This document shows positions 1 through 5,382 of a stretch of 5,528 bases of DNA, one piece after another. Position numbers and translations under genes: made by a program. Below the pieces are notes generated by a model. It saw only the letters and a list, made by a program, of their open reading frames with translations, ran no database searches and was not told the origin of the DNA. The stretch's first letter is position 1. Each line of letters begins with the position of its first letter. The stretch is from SFTH01 sp963643985. Its GTDB lineage: Bacteria > Bacillota > Clostridia > Christensenellales > Aristaeellaceae. Location: NCBI GenBank assembly GCA_963643985.1, contig CAVINP010000122.1, positions 1 to 5,528 on the forward strand. The letters run 5' to 3'.

Positions 1-138
1 AGCGGGGCGCACATAACCAAAAATGCTGCAGACATAGCCGCTACTGAGCGAGCCGTCGGTGAGGACGTAAGCGACGGACGAGGCGTAGATGTACAGGATT
101 ATGCCGACGACAAGTACGATGATGCAGACTGCGGTTAT
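1..138 (-). CDS. N-terminal part of a membrane-anchored protein of unknown function (runs off the left edge)
   Basis: Read on the minus strand from 138, 46 codons are open to the window edge. They begin ITAVCIIVLVVGIILYIYAS, one strongly hydrophobic segment of about 18 residues, followed by a polar stretch containing LTDGSLSSGY. This looks like a signal anchor or first membrane helix of a secreted or membrane protein. I do not recognise the family. The start is abnormal: the first codon after a good ribosome site (AGGGGG at 151-146, 7-base spacer) is ATA, not ATG, and an in-frame TGA lies just upstream. An ATG at 154-152 is out of frame by one base; deleting one base in the G5 or A5 run would give MRGKTITAVC, a normal basic N-terminus. 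Either a point change or a homopolymer error is likely. The hydrophobic segment makes a real gene probable. Confidence 0.5.
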   Translation of the reverse strand, partial: MTAVCIIVLVVGIILYIYASSVAYVLTDGSLSSGYVCSIFGYVRPA

Positions 139-245
139 GGTTTTTCCCCCTCATTCGATACATGGATTCCGTTAATATTTTATCCTCAGGCACAATTTGC
201 CGAGCATTTTAAATAATTTGTATTTTTGAAACACCATCGGATATG

Positions 246-274
246 TTGAGAAATTCACTTGCCGGTGTTATACT
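246..274 (+). promoter_or_regulatory. Sigma-A-type promoter of the ABC importer operon
   Basis: The -35 box TTGAGA (246-251) and the -10 box TATACT (269-274) are separated by exactly 17 bases. Each matches the consensus at 5 of 6 positions, and a TG at 266-267 makes an extended -10. Transcription should begin near 281, leaving a leader of about 70 bases before the ATG at 354. The rest of the 139-353 spacer is AT-rich. I found no convincing promoter for the leftward gene in it and no riboswitch. Confidence 0.75.
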
Positions 275-353
275 GTTTATCGGAGTTGATTTTGCCGATA
301 AGAGGCGTTTTGCCTATGAAGAACATGCAATATCCGGATGAGGAGATGAACCC

Positions 354-1931
354 ATGAACGAAACAAAAACCATATGCGCCCGACTGATTTGTCTTTTGCT
401 GACGGCCATGTTGTGCCTAGGCTGTTCGGCCCTTGCCGAATCGGATGATGAGGTATTTGCGCTGCTGGAGGGCAAGACGGCGGGTGTCATGACCGGCACA
501 CCGCAGGATGCGATCATTTGGGCCAAGCTGCCCGATGCCGAGATACAGTATTTCAACAGCATCACGGATGTGGCACTTGCGCTTGAGAAGAACAAGATCG
601 ACTTTGCCGCACTGCCCACCGTCAACTACTACACGCTCGTGCAGGAATATACGAACCTGGGTTATCTGGATGTACCGTTTGCGGTCTACGATGTCGGAAC
701 GGTATTCGCAAAGACAGAGCAAGGCGATGCGCTGCGTGCAAAACTGAACGAGTATATCGCCTCGTTGAAGGAAAGCGGCGCATTGGAGGAGAAACAGAAT
801 TACTGGCTCTATCCCCACGATTGGGAAGCCGTGGATATTCCCAAAACGGGCGAAAACGGAACGCTGACCTTTGCAACGACCAGCACGCTGAAGCCCTTTT
901 CCTTCAAGATCAACAACCAACATGTGGGCTACGAGGTCGACATCATAGCAGGTTTCTGCCGCGAATACGGCTATGCGCTCAAAATTGAGGACATCGATTT
1001 TACCGGCATCTTGGGCGGCATCACCAGCGGGCGCTATGATCTGGCGGCCGGACAGATTTCCTGGACGGAGGCGCGTGCGCAAAGCGTCAACTTCTCCGAT
1101 CCCTATTATACGCAGAAGTTTGTACCCATCGTCAATGCAGACAGGTTCGATTCGCCCGCGCTCGTAACCGTCGAACAGGATTCACCCGATGCAGACACGG
1201 ATAGCGGCTACAAGACAAGCTTTGGAAGGAGCATCTATCGCACGCTCATTCAGGAGGATCGCTGGATATCCGTGTTGCACGGGCTGCTCGTAACGCTGAT
1301 CATCACACTGGCGGGCTTTGTTCTGGCCAATCTGCTTGGCGCGCTCTTTTGTGCCATGGCGATGTCCAAATCCCGCATTTTAAAAATCCTCGCCGATATC
1401 TATTCGCGGCTGATGCAGGGTCTGCCCGTGGTTGTGATACTGATGATGCTCTACTACATTGTCTTCGGAAAATCCGCCGTTTCCAATGTCGTTGTTGCGA
1501 TTCTGGGTTTCGGTCTGGTGTTCGGCGCGTACATGGCGCAGTTGTTTGAGGGCGGCATCAGGGGCGTGGATGTCGGCCAGACAGAAGCCGCGCTCGCGAC
1601 GGGACTGACCAAATATCAGGCGTTTTGCGGCATCGTCCTGCCGCAGGCCGTCCGCAGCATGCTGCCGGGCTACTTCAGCAATCTGATCAGCCTCATGAAG
1701 GGTACGGCCGTGGTCGGCTACATCGCCGTCAAAGATCTGACCAAGGTCGGCGATATCATCCGCAGCAATACCTACGAGGCCATCGTGCCGCTGCTGAGCG
1801 TCGCCCTGATCTACTTCATTGTCGCATTCCTGCTGCTGGGCGTAATGAAGTTGCTTCAAAAAAAGCTGATGCCCAAATACGCCGGCAGGACAGATGATGC
1901 GAATAATCTTCCGGGAGGTGTGAAAGCATGA
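354..1931 (+). CDS. Fused solute-binding protein and permease of a polar amino-acid-type ABC importer
   Basis: This 525-residue protein combines the extracytoplasmic binding part and the membrane channel of an importer. The start ATG follows AGGAG (341-345) at 8 bases. Residues 1-28 are a signal peptide ending in ALA; the cysteine at 24 is a poor lipobox match. Residues about 37-150 resemble lobe 2 and the C-terminal helices of an SBP_bac_3 domain (EGKTAGVMTGT near 39). Residues about 169-260 resemble lobe 1 (PFSF, VGYEVDI, then NFSDPYY at 246-252). A linker leads to the permease, about residues 290-505, with roughly five hydrophobic segments and a perfect EAA loop (E411-A-A, G417, I427, L429-P430) that docks the ATPase. 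Conserved Arg241 is present, but the lobe-2 aspartate that normally holds the amino group appears to be Pro88. Substrate therefore cannot be stated. It overlaps the ATPase gene by 4 bases. Confidence 0.92.
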   Translation: MNETKTICARLICLLLTAMLCLGCSALAESDDEVFALLEGKTAGVMTGTPQDAIIWAKLPDAEIQYFNSITDVALALEKNKIDFAALPTVNYYTLVQEYTNLGYLDVPFAVYDVGTVFAKTEQGDALRAKLNEYIASLKESGALEEKQNYWLYPHDWEAVDIPKTGENGTLTFATTSTLKPFSFKINNQHVGYEVDIIAGFCREYGYALKIEDIDFTGILGGITSGRYDLAAGQISWTEARAQSVNFSDPYYTQKFVPIVNADRFDSPALVTVEQDSPDADTDSGYKTSFGRSIYRTLIQEDRWISVLHGLLVTLIITLAGFVLANLLGALFCAMAMSKSRILKILADIYSRLMQGLPVVVILMMLYYIVFGKSAVSNVVVAILGFGLVFGAYMAQLFEGGIRGVDVGQTEAALATGLTKYQAFCGIVLPQAVRSMLPGYFSNLISLMKGTAVVGYIAVKDLTKVGDIIRSNTYEAIVPLLSVALIYFIVAFLLLGVMKLLQKKLMPKYAGRTDDANNLPGGVKA

Positions 1932-3016
1932 TCACCGTTGAGCACCTGAGAAAGGAATTTTCGGATACAACACCCCTGAAGGACGTGAATGCAACCATTC
2001 AAAAGGGCGAGGTCATCTCCATCATCGGACCGTCCGGCACGGGTAAATCCACCTTTCTGCGCTGTCTGAACCGTCTGGAAACGCCCACTTCGGGCAGGAT
2101 TCTGGTGGACGGCGTGGATGTATGCGCCAAGGGCTGTCCGCTGCACCTGATTCGGCGGAAGATGGGCATGGTGTTTCAGAGCTTCAACCTTTATCCGCAC
2201 ATGAACGTGATTGAGAACATCATGTATGCGCCCATGAAAGTGCTGGGGCTGTCCAAGGCGGACGCCTATGAGCGCGGCATGAAGCTGCTGCGGGCCGTGG
2301 GGCTGGCCGGCCGTGAACTGAAGTATCCCGAGCAGCTCTCCGGCGGACAGAAGCAGCGTGTCGCCATCGCGCGCACGCTGGCCATGGAGCCGGAAATCAT
2401 ACTCTTTGACGAGCCGACCTCCGCACTCGACCCCACCATGGTGGCCGAGGTACAGGCCGTAATCAGCCATCTGGCGCAGGAAGGCATGACCATGCTGATC
2501 GTCACGCACGCCATGCATCTGGCCAAGACGCTCTCCACGCGGATATTCTACATGGATCAGGGCATCATCTATGAGGACGGCACGCCCGATCAGATATTCA
2601 ACCATCCCGAGAAAGAGCGCACGCGCTGCTTCATCAACGGTCTGGACTGGGTGCGCAAGAGCTTTCTGCCGGGCGAACTGGATTACCTGGGCTTCATCAG
2701 CGAGATTCACGCCTTCGCGCTCAAAAAGCTGTTTACGCCGGAGCTGCTCTACCGCGTTGATGCCGCCATCGAAGAAGTCTACCTGCAGACGATACTGCCT
2801 GTGGTCGATGCACGCACACAGATGGATTTCAGCCTGGAATATTCCGATCGCAAGCGGTCCTGCACGCTGTGCTACAGCTGGGCGGCGCCGGCCGTCAATC
2901 CGCTGGTTAATATGGACGAACTTTCCCGCAAGCTGGCGGAGCACGCCGCCAAAGACATCGGCTATCGATACACGCAGGACGGCTGCAATGAGATTTCGAT
3001 GACGGTCACATGCTGA
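1928..3016 (+). CDS. Amino-acid-type ABC importer ATPase with an extra C-terminal domain
   Basis: This 362-residue protein powers the importer encoded just upstream. All ATPase motifs are intact: Walker A GPSGTGKST (34-42), Q-loop Gln84, signature LSGGQ (137-141), Walker B IILFDEP (157-163), SALD (165-168) and His194. The core is of the GlnQ/HisP type, which usually ends near 240-250 residues. Here about 110 further residues follow (250-362). That part has a helix with FTPELLYRVDAAIEEVYLQ (269-287), then alternating short strands and helices ending NEISMTVT. I read it as a degenerate RsbW-like ATP-binding (GHKL) fold; this is inference from pattern only. The ATG at 1928 overlaps the upstream stop (ATGA) and has GGGAGG at 1913-1918 with good spacing, so the pair is probably translationally coupled. 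Symbol is withheld because the substrate is unknown. Confidence 0.93.
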   Translation: MITVEHLRKEFSDTTPLKDVNATIQKGEVISIIGPSGTGKSTFLRCLNRLETPTSGRILVDGVDVCAKGCPLHLIRRKMGMVFQSFNLYPHMNVIENIMYAPMKVLGLSKADAYERGMKLLRAVGLAGRELKYPEQLSGGQKQRVAIARTLAMEPEIILFDEPTSALDPTMVAEVQAVISHLAQEGMTMLIVTHAMHLAKTLSTRIFYMDQGIIYEDGTPDQIFNHPEKERTRCFINGLDWVRKSFLPGELDYLGFISEIHAFALKKLFTPELLYRVDAAIEEVYLQTILPVVDARTQMDFSLEYSDRKRSCTLCYSWAAPAVNPLVNMDELSRKLAEHAAKDIGYRYTQDGCNEISMTVTC

Positions 3017-3024
3017 AATGCTGC

Positions 3025-3060
3025 ATGCCGCTCCCGCTTCGAAGAAAGCCGGAGCGGCAT
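3025..3060 (+). terminator. Terminator-like hairpin after the ABC operon
   Basis: ATGCCGCTCC (3025-3034) and GGAGCGGCAT (3051-3060) form a perfect 10-bp stem. After one C-C mismatch the stem continues with GCTT/AAGC (3036-3039, 3046-3049) around a 6-base loop. It begins 8 bases after the ATPase stop codon. The following sequence has only a short TTTTAT (3069-3074), so termination may be partial, or the hairpin may instead protect the 3' end. Confidence 0.6.
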
Positions 3061-3085
3061 AATACAGATTTTATCAAAAAACCTA

Positions 3086-3114
3086 TTGACAAATACGTGT
3101 TTCGTTGCTATAAT
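3086..3114 (+). promoter_or_regulatory. Consensus promoter of the tRNA cluster
   Basis: TTGACA (3086-3091) and TATAAT (3109-3114) are both perfect matches, separated by 17 bases, with an extended -10 TG at 3106-3107. The start point should lie near 3121, about 33 bases before the first tRNA. A perfect promoter fits the high demand for stable RNA. Confidence 0.9.
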
Positions 3115-3153
3115 ACTTAATGTCGCTTCGGGGCACGGCACTGAACGTAACGT

Positions 3154-3227
3154 CGGGGTGTAGCGCAGTTTGGTAGCGCACGTGCTTTGGGAGCATGGGG
3201 CCGCAGGTTCGAATCCTGTCACCCCGA
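3154..3227 (+). tRNA. tRNA-Pro (anticodon TGG)
   Basis: The acceptor stem CGGGGTG (3154-3160) pairs perfectly with CACCCCG (3220-3226), with A3227 as the discriminator. The anticodon stem CGTGC/GCATG encloses TTTGGGA, giving anticodon TGG at 3188-3190, which reads proline codons. The T arm is GCAGG, TTCGAAT, CCTGT. CCA is not encoded (ACG follows the acceptor stem), so it must be added after transcription. The flanks CGT (3151-3153) and ACG (3227-3229) could lengthen the acceptor helix to 10 bp in the precursor. Confidence 0.95.
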
Positions 3228-3236
3228 CGCGTGTGT

Positions 3237-3311
3237 GACCTCTTGGTCAAGCGGTTAAGACACCGCCCTTTCACGGCGGTAACACGGGTTCGAGTCCCGT
3301 AGAGGTCGCCA
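3237..3311 (+). tRNA. tRNA-Glu (anticodon TTC)
   Basis: The acceptor stem GACCTCT (3237-3243) pairs with AGAGGTC (3301-3307), followed by discriminator G3308 and an encoded CCA (3309-3311). The anticodon stem CCGCC/GGCGG (3263-3267, 3275-3279) encloses CTTTCAC, giving anticodon TTC at 3270-3272. The T stem ACGGG/CCCGT is perfect. Nine bases separate it from tRNA-Pro. A run of seven Ts (3313-3319) directly follows the CCA but lacks its own GC-rich hairpin, so I do not call it a terminator. Confidence 0.95.
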
Positions 3312-3341
3312 ATTTTTTTCAAGCCCGCAACGAGCTTGTCC

Positions 3342-3415
3342 GGGCCTTTAGCTCAGTTGGTCAGAGCAGTCGGCTCATAACCGATCGGTCCCGGGTTCAA
3401 GTCCCTGAAGGCCCA
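3342..3415 (+). tRNA. tRNA with CAT anticodon: tRNA-Ile2 (lysidine type) or elongator tRNA-Met
   Basis: The acceptor stem GGGCCTT (3342-3348) pairs perfectly with AAGGCCC (3408-3414); A3415 is the discriminator and CCA is not encoded. The anticodon loop CTCATAA (3374-3380) carries CAT at 3376-3378. It is not the initiator: the first acceptor pair is G-C, and the anticodon stem GTCGG/CCGAT lacks the three G-C pairs of initiators. C4-G69 and C5-G68 pairs, known TilS recognition features of E. coli tRNA-Ile2, are both present, so this could be the AUA-reading isoleucine tRNA. The T stem has one C-T mismatch (3392/3406). The tRNA call is firm; the amino acid is open. Confidence 0.93.
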
Positions 3416-3418
3416 TAT

Positions 3419-3495
3419 GGTGCGGTAGTTCAGTTGGTTAGAATGCCAGCCTGTCACGCTGGAGGTCGAGGGTTCGAGCCCCTTCCGCATCGCCA
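3419..3495 (+). tRNA. tRNA-Asp (anticodon GTC)
   Basis: The acceptor stem GGTGCGG (3419-3425) pairs with CCGCATC (3485-3491), with one G-T wobble. Discriminator G3492 and an encoded CCA (3493-3495) follow. The anticodon stem CCAGC/GCTGG encloses CTGTCAC, giving GTC at 3453-3455. Only three bases separate it from the preceding tRNA, so both must come from one precursor cut in a very short spacer. Confidence 0.95.
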
Positions 3496-3497
3496 CT

Positions 3498-3527
3498 TTC
3501 CTTCCCTGTTTGGGAAGGAATTTTTTT
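3498..3527 (+). terminator. Intrinsic terminator of the tRNA cluster
   Basis: TTCCTTCCC (3498-3506) and GGGAAGGAA (3512-3520) form a perfect 9-bp stem with a 5-base loop, followed directly by seven Ts (3521-3527). It starts two bases after the CCA of tRNA-Asp and closes the cluster. Confidence 0.92.
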
Positions 3528-3598
3528 GCGCGCATTTGGGTAGGAATATGAAAATATTTCCGATTGTTTGCTTTTATTTCGAAAGTATTACAAATTGA

Positions 3599-3628
3599 TT
3601 GACAATTGTACGCCCGATATCGTATAAT
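3599..3628 (+). promoter_or_regulatory. Sigma-A-type promoter of the wall hydrolase gene
   Basis: TTGACA (3599-3604) and TATAAT (3623-3628) are both perfect, with an 18-base spacer. The 60 bases upstream are AT-rich, as in UP elements. Transcription should begin near 3635, leaving a leader of about 29 bases. The boxes do not resemble sporulation sigma-G or sigma-E sites, which argues for vegetative expression of this SleB-like gene. Confidence 0.85.
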
Positions 3629-3654
3629 GAGCGAAGAATTATACGATATTCGGG
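3613..3654. repeat. Large inverted repeat over the -10 box, start point and ribosome site of the hydrolase gene
   Basis: CCCGATATCGTATAAT (3613-3628) is mirrored by ATTATACGATATTCGGG (3638-3654). The inner 12 bp are perfect; the outer CCCGA part matches apart from one extra base. The 9-base loop (3629-3637) contains the predicted transcription start. It could be a repressor operator on DNA, or an RNA hairpin formed only in read-through transcripts, where its right arm covers the start of the GGGGTG ribosome site (3652-3657). Confidence 0.7.
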
Positions 3655-3663
3655 GTGATGCGT

Positions 3664-4108
3664 ATGCGAAGGCGGTACCTGATACTGCCGATACTCATAT
3701 TCACCGCTGCCCTGCTGCTGCCGACCGTCTGTTTTACCGAGGATCGCGCGACAGTGCGTCTGGCACGGACGATATACGCGCTGGCCGGGGACGAGAGCTA
3801 CGATACGAAACTGGCGCTGGGTTCGCTGGTGATAAATCGCGTGAACAGCGGCTGGTTTTCCGATGATCTGGGCGGGGTGCTCAGCGACCAGCAGCAGTTT
3901 CCCGCCGGTGAACGCTACGATGACGAAAGCCTGCGTGCGGCGCATGCAGTGCTTGCGGGCAAGCGTACGATCGACAGCGACGCGCTCTACTATCAGGCAG
4001 CGGATGCGAGCGACCCGTGGGATGAGGACGATCTGTGCTGCCGCATNNNNNNNNNNGTGCTGCAACATCGGCAATTACAACTTTTACTACACAAACGGAA
4101 ACGACTGA
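3664..4108 (+). CDS. Small secreted SleB/CwlJ-type cell wall hydrolase, interrupted by an assembly gap
   Basis: The product resembles the Hydrolase_2 family, which cuts peptidoglycan glycan strands, notably spore cortex. I chose ATG 3664 because GGGGTGAT (3652-3659) precedes it at normal spacing; GTG 3655 and ATG 3658 overlap that site. Residues 1-25 are an export signal (MRRR, then a hydrophobic run). The domain shows LARTIYALAGDE (33-44), SLVINRVNSGWF (54-65), QQQFPAGE (76-83), AAHAVLAGK and ALYYQ. The end, CNIGNYNFYY, matches the family's IG-x-H-x-F region but lies in another frame behind the N gap. Collapsing the gap gives 140 residues in one frame. There is no PG-binding domain as in full SleB. 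The usual first glutamate of the AEA-x-x-E motif is Leu40, so activity is uncertain. Confidence 0.75.
4047..4056. other. Assembly gap (10 Ns), probably spurious
   Basis: Ten Ns interrupt the hydrolase gene. The 12 bases before it (GTGCTGCCGCAT, 4035-4046) and after it (GTGCTGCAACAT, 4057-4068) match at 10 of 12 positions. They look like two contig ends that overlap and were not merged. Confidence 0.9.
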
Positions 4109-4141
4109 AAAGGGCTGCCCCGCGGGGCAGCCCTTTTCAGT
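4104..4141. terminator. Bidirectional terminator between the hydrolase gene and tyrS
   Basis: ACTGAAAAGGGCTGCCCC (4104-4121) and its exact complement (4124-4141) form an 18-bp inverted repeat with a tight GC-rich tip. It has an A4 run on the left and a T4 run on the right, so it reads as hairpin plus T tract on both strands. The hydrolase stop codon TGA (4106-4108) lies inside the stem, and the tyrS stop lies 9 bases to the right. Confidence 0.85.
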
Positions 4142-4149
4142 GAGTGTTA

Positions 4150-5382
4150 TTACTTTTTCACGAAGCGGTGATAGCTCTTCTTGCCCTTGCGCACGAGCAG
4201 GCCCTCGCCCGAGAGCATATCCTCGGTCACGCGGAAATCCACGTCCGTGACCTTCTCGTCGCCGATGTACAGGCCGCCGCCCTGAATGGTCTTTCTGGCC
4301 TCGCCGTTGCTCTTGCACAGGCCGACCTTGGCAATCAGTGCCACGATGCGGTTGTCCGCCGCCAGTTCCTCTGCGGAAACTTCGGTGGTGGGCACGCTGC
4401 CCGCCAAAGCGCCGCCGCCGAAGAGCGCCTCTGCCGCCTGTTGGGCCTTCGTGGCCTCTTCCTCGCCGTGGACGTTCTTGGTGACCTCGAACGCCAGCAC
4501 GCGCTTGGCCTCGTTGATCTCGCTGCCCTGCAGCGCACCCAGGCGGCGCACCTCGTCCATGGGCAGGAAAGTCAGCAGACCCAGGCACTTTTCAACGTCC
4601 GCATCGTCGACGTTGCGCCAGTACTGATAAAAGTCGTAGGGAGAGCACTTGGCGGGATCGAGCCAGAGTGCGCCCTTCTCGGTCTTGCCCATCTTCTTGC
4701 CGTCGTGCGTGAGCAGCAGCTGGAAGGTGAGTGCGAAGGCGTCCTTCTGATCCTTGCGGCGGATCAGGTCCGCGCCGGAGAGCATATTCGACCACTGATC
4801 ATCGCCGCCGCACTGCAGCTTGACGCCGTAGCGGTGATTTAGCTCGAGAAAATCGTAGCTCTGCATGAGCATGTAGTTGAACTCCAGGAATGTCAGGCCG
4901 CGCTCGAGGCGCTGCTTGTAGCACTCGGCGGTGAGCATGCGGTTGACAGAGAACAGTGCGCCCACGTCACGCAGGAAGTCGATATAGTTGAGCGTGCGCA
5001 GCCAGTCGGCGTTGTTGACAATCACGGCGCAGTTCTTCTTCGCGGGATCGAAGTCCAGGAAGGACTCCATCTGCTTTTTGATGTGTGCGACGTTGTTGTC
5101 GATGTCCTCAACGGTCAGCACCTTGCGCAGGTCGCTCTTGCCGGAGGGATCGCCGATCATGCCCGTGCCGCCGCCCATCAGTGCATAGGGCTTGTGGCCG
5201 GCCTTCTGCAGATGCGCCATGGCCATGATCGGAATGTAGTGGCCGATGTGCAGGGAGTCTGCGGTCGGGTCAAAGCCGATGTAGAAGGGCACCATTTCCT
5301 GATCGAAGGCCTTGTAGAGGTCATCTTCGAAGGTTACCTGCTTGACAAATCCACGCTCTTTGAGCAAATCCAATGCATTCAT
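4150..5382 (-). CDS. tyrS: Tyrosyl-tRNA synthetase
   Basis: This 410-residue class I synthetase charges tRNA-Tyr with tyrosine in the cytoplasm; the length is normal for bacterial TyrRS. The catalytic fold shows YIGFDPTADSLHIGH (34-48) with the HIGH signature, ALMGGGTGMIGDPSGKS (67-83), YDFLELN (176-182), GGDDQWSN (192-199) and KMGKT (230-234) as the KMSKS loop. Residues about 341-410 form the S4-like tRNA-binding domain (KSNGEARKTIQGGG). The start ATG (5382-5380) has GGAG at 5395-5392, 9 bases upstream. The gene ends with tandem TAA TAA and shares a terminator with the convergent hydrolase gene. No frameshift or missing motif is seen. Confidence 0.97.
   Translation of the reverse strand: MNALDLLKERGFVKQVTFEDDLYKAFDQEMVPFYIGFDPTADSLHIGHYIPIMAMAHLQKAGHKPYALMGGGTGMIGDPSGKSDLRKVLTVEDIDNNVAHIKKQMESFLDFDPAKKNCAVIVNNADWLRTLNYIDFLRDVGALFSVNRMLTAECYKQRLERGLTFLEFNYMLMQSYDFLELNHRYGVKLQCGGDDQWSNMLSGADLIRRKDQKDAFALTFQLLLTHDGKKMGKTEKGALWLDPAKCSPYDFYQYWRNVDDADVEKCLGLLTFLPMDEVRRLGALQGSEINEAKRVLAFEVTKNVHGEEEATKAQQAAEALFGGGALAGSVPTTEVSAEELAADNRIVALIAKVGLCKSNGEARKTIQGGGLYIGDEKVTDVDFRVTEDMLSGEGLLVRKGKKSYHRFVKK

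Noticed and set aside
376..425. Lipoprotein signal (Cys24) on the binding-permease protein
   Set aside because: The residues before Cys24 (LCLG) do not fit the lipobox well, and ALA just after gives a better signal peptidase I site.
417..1082. Minus-strand open frame of 221 codons inside the binding-protein gene
   Set aside because: It is antisense to clear solute-binding motifs, and its Arg- and Gln-rich composition is typical of shadow frames.
1856..2944. Long minus-strand open frame opposite the ABC ATPase gene (362 codons)
   Set aside because: It mirrors the codon pattern of the ATPase gene, has no recognisable motif, and the plus-strand protein has every ABC signature.
3083..3535. Minus-strand open frames across the tRNA cluster with phrases such as DLYGTRTRVTAVKGRCLNR
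   Set aside because: These are translations of tRNA genes, a well-known source of false proteins in databases.
3881..4588. Minus-strand open frame spanning the N gap and the terminator
   Set aside because: It crosses an assembly gap and a strong bidirectional terminator and is out of frame with tyrS.
4144..4842. Plus-strand open frame of 232 codons opposite tyrS
   Set aside because: It lies antisense to the conserved TyrRS core and S4 domain and has no supporting ribosome site.
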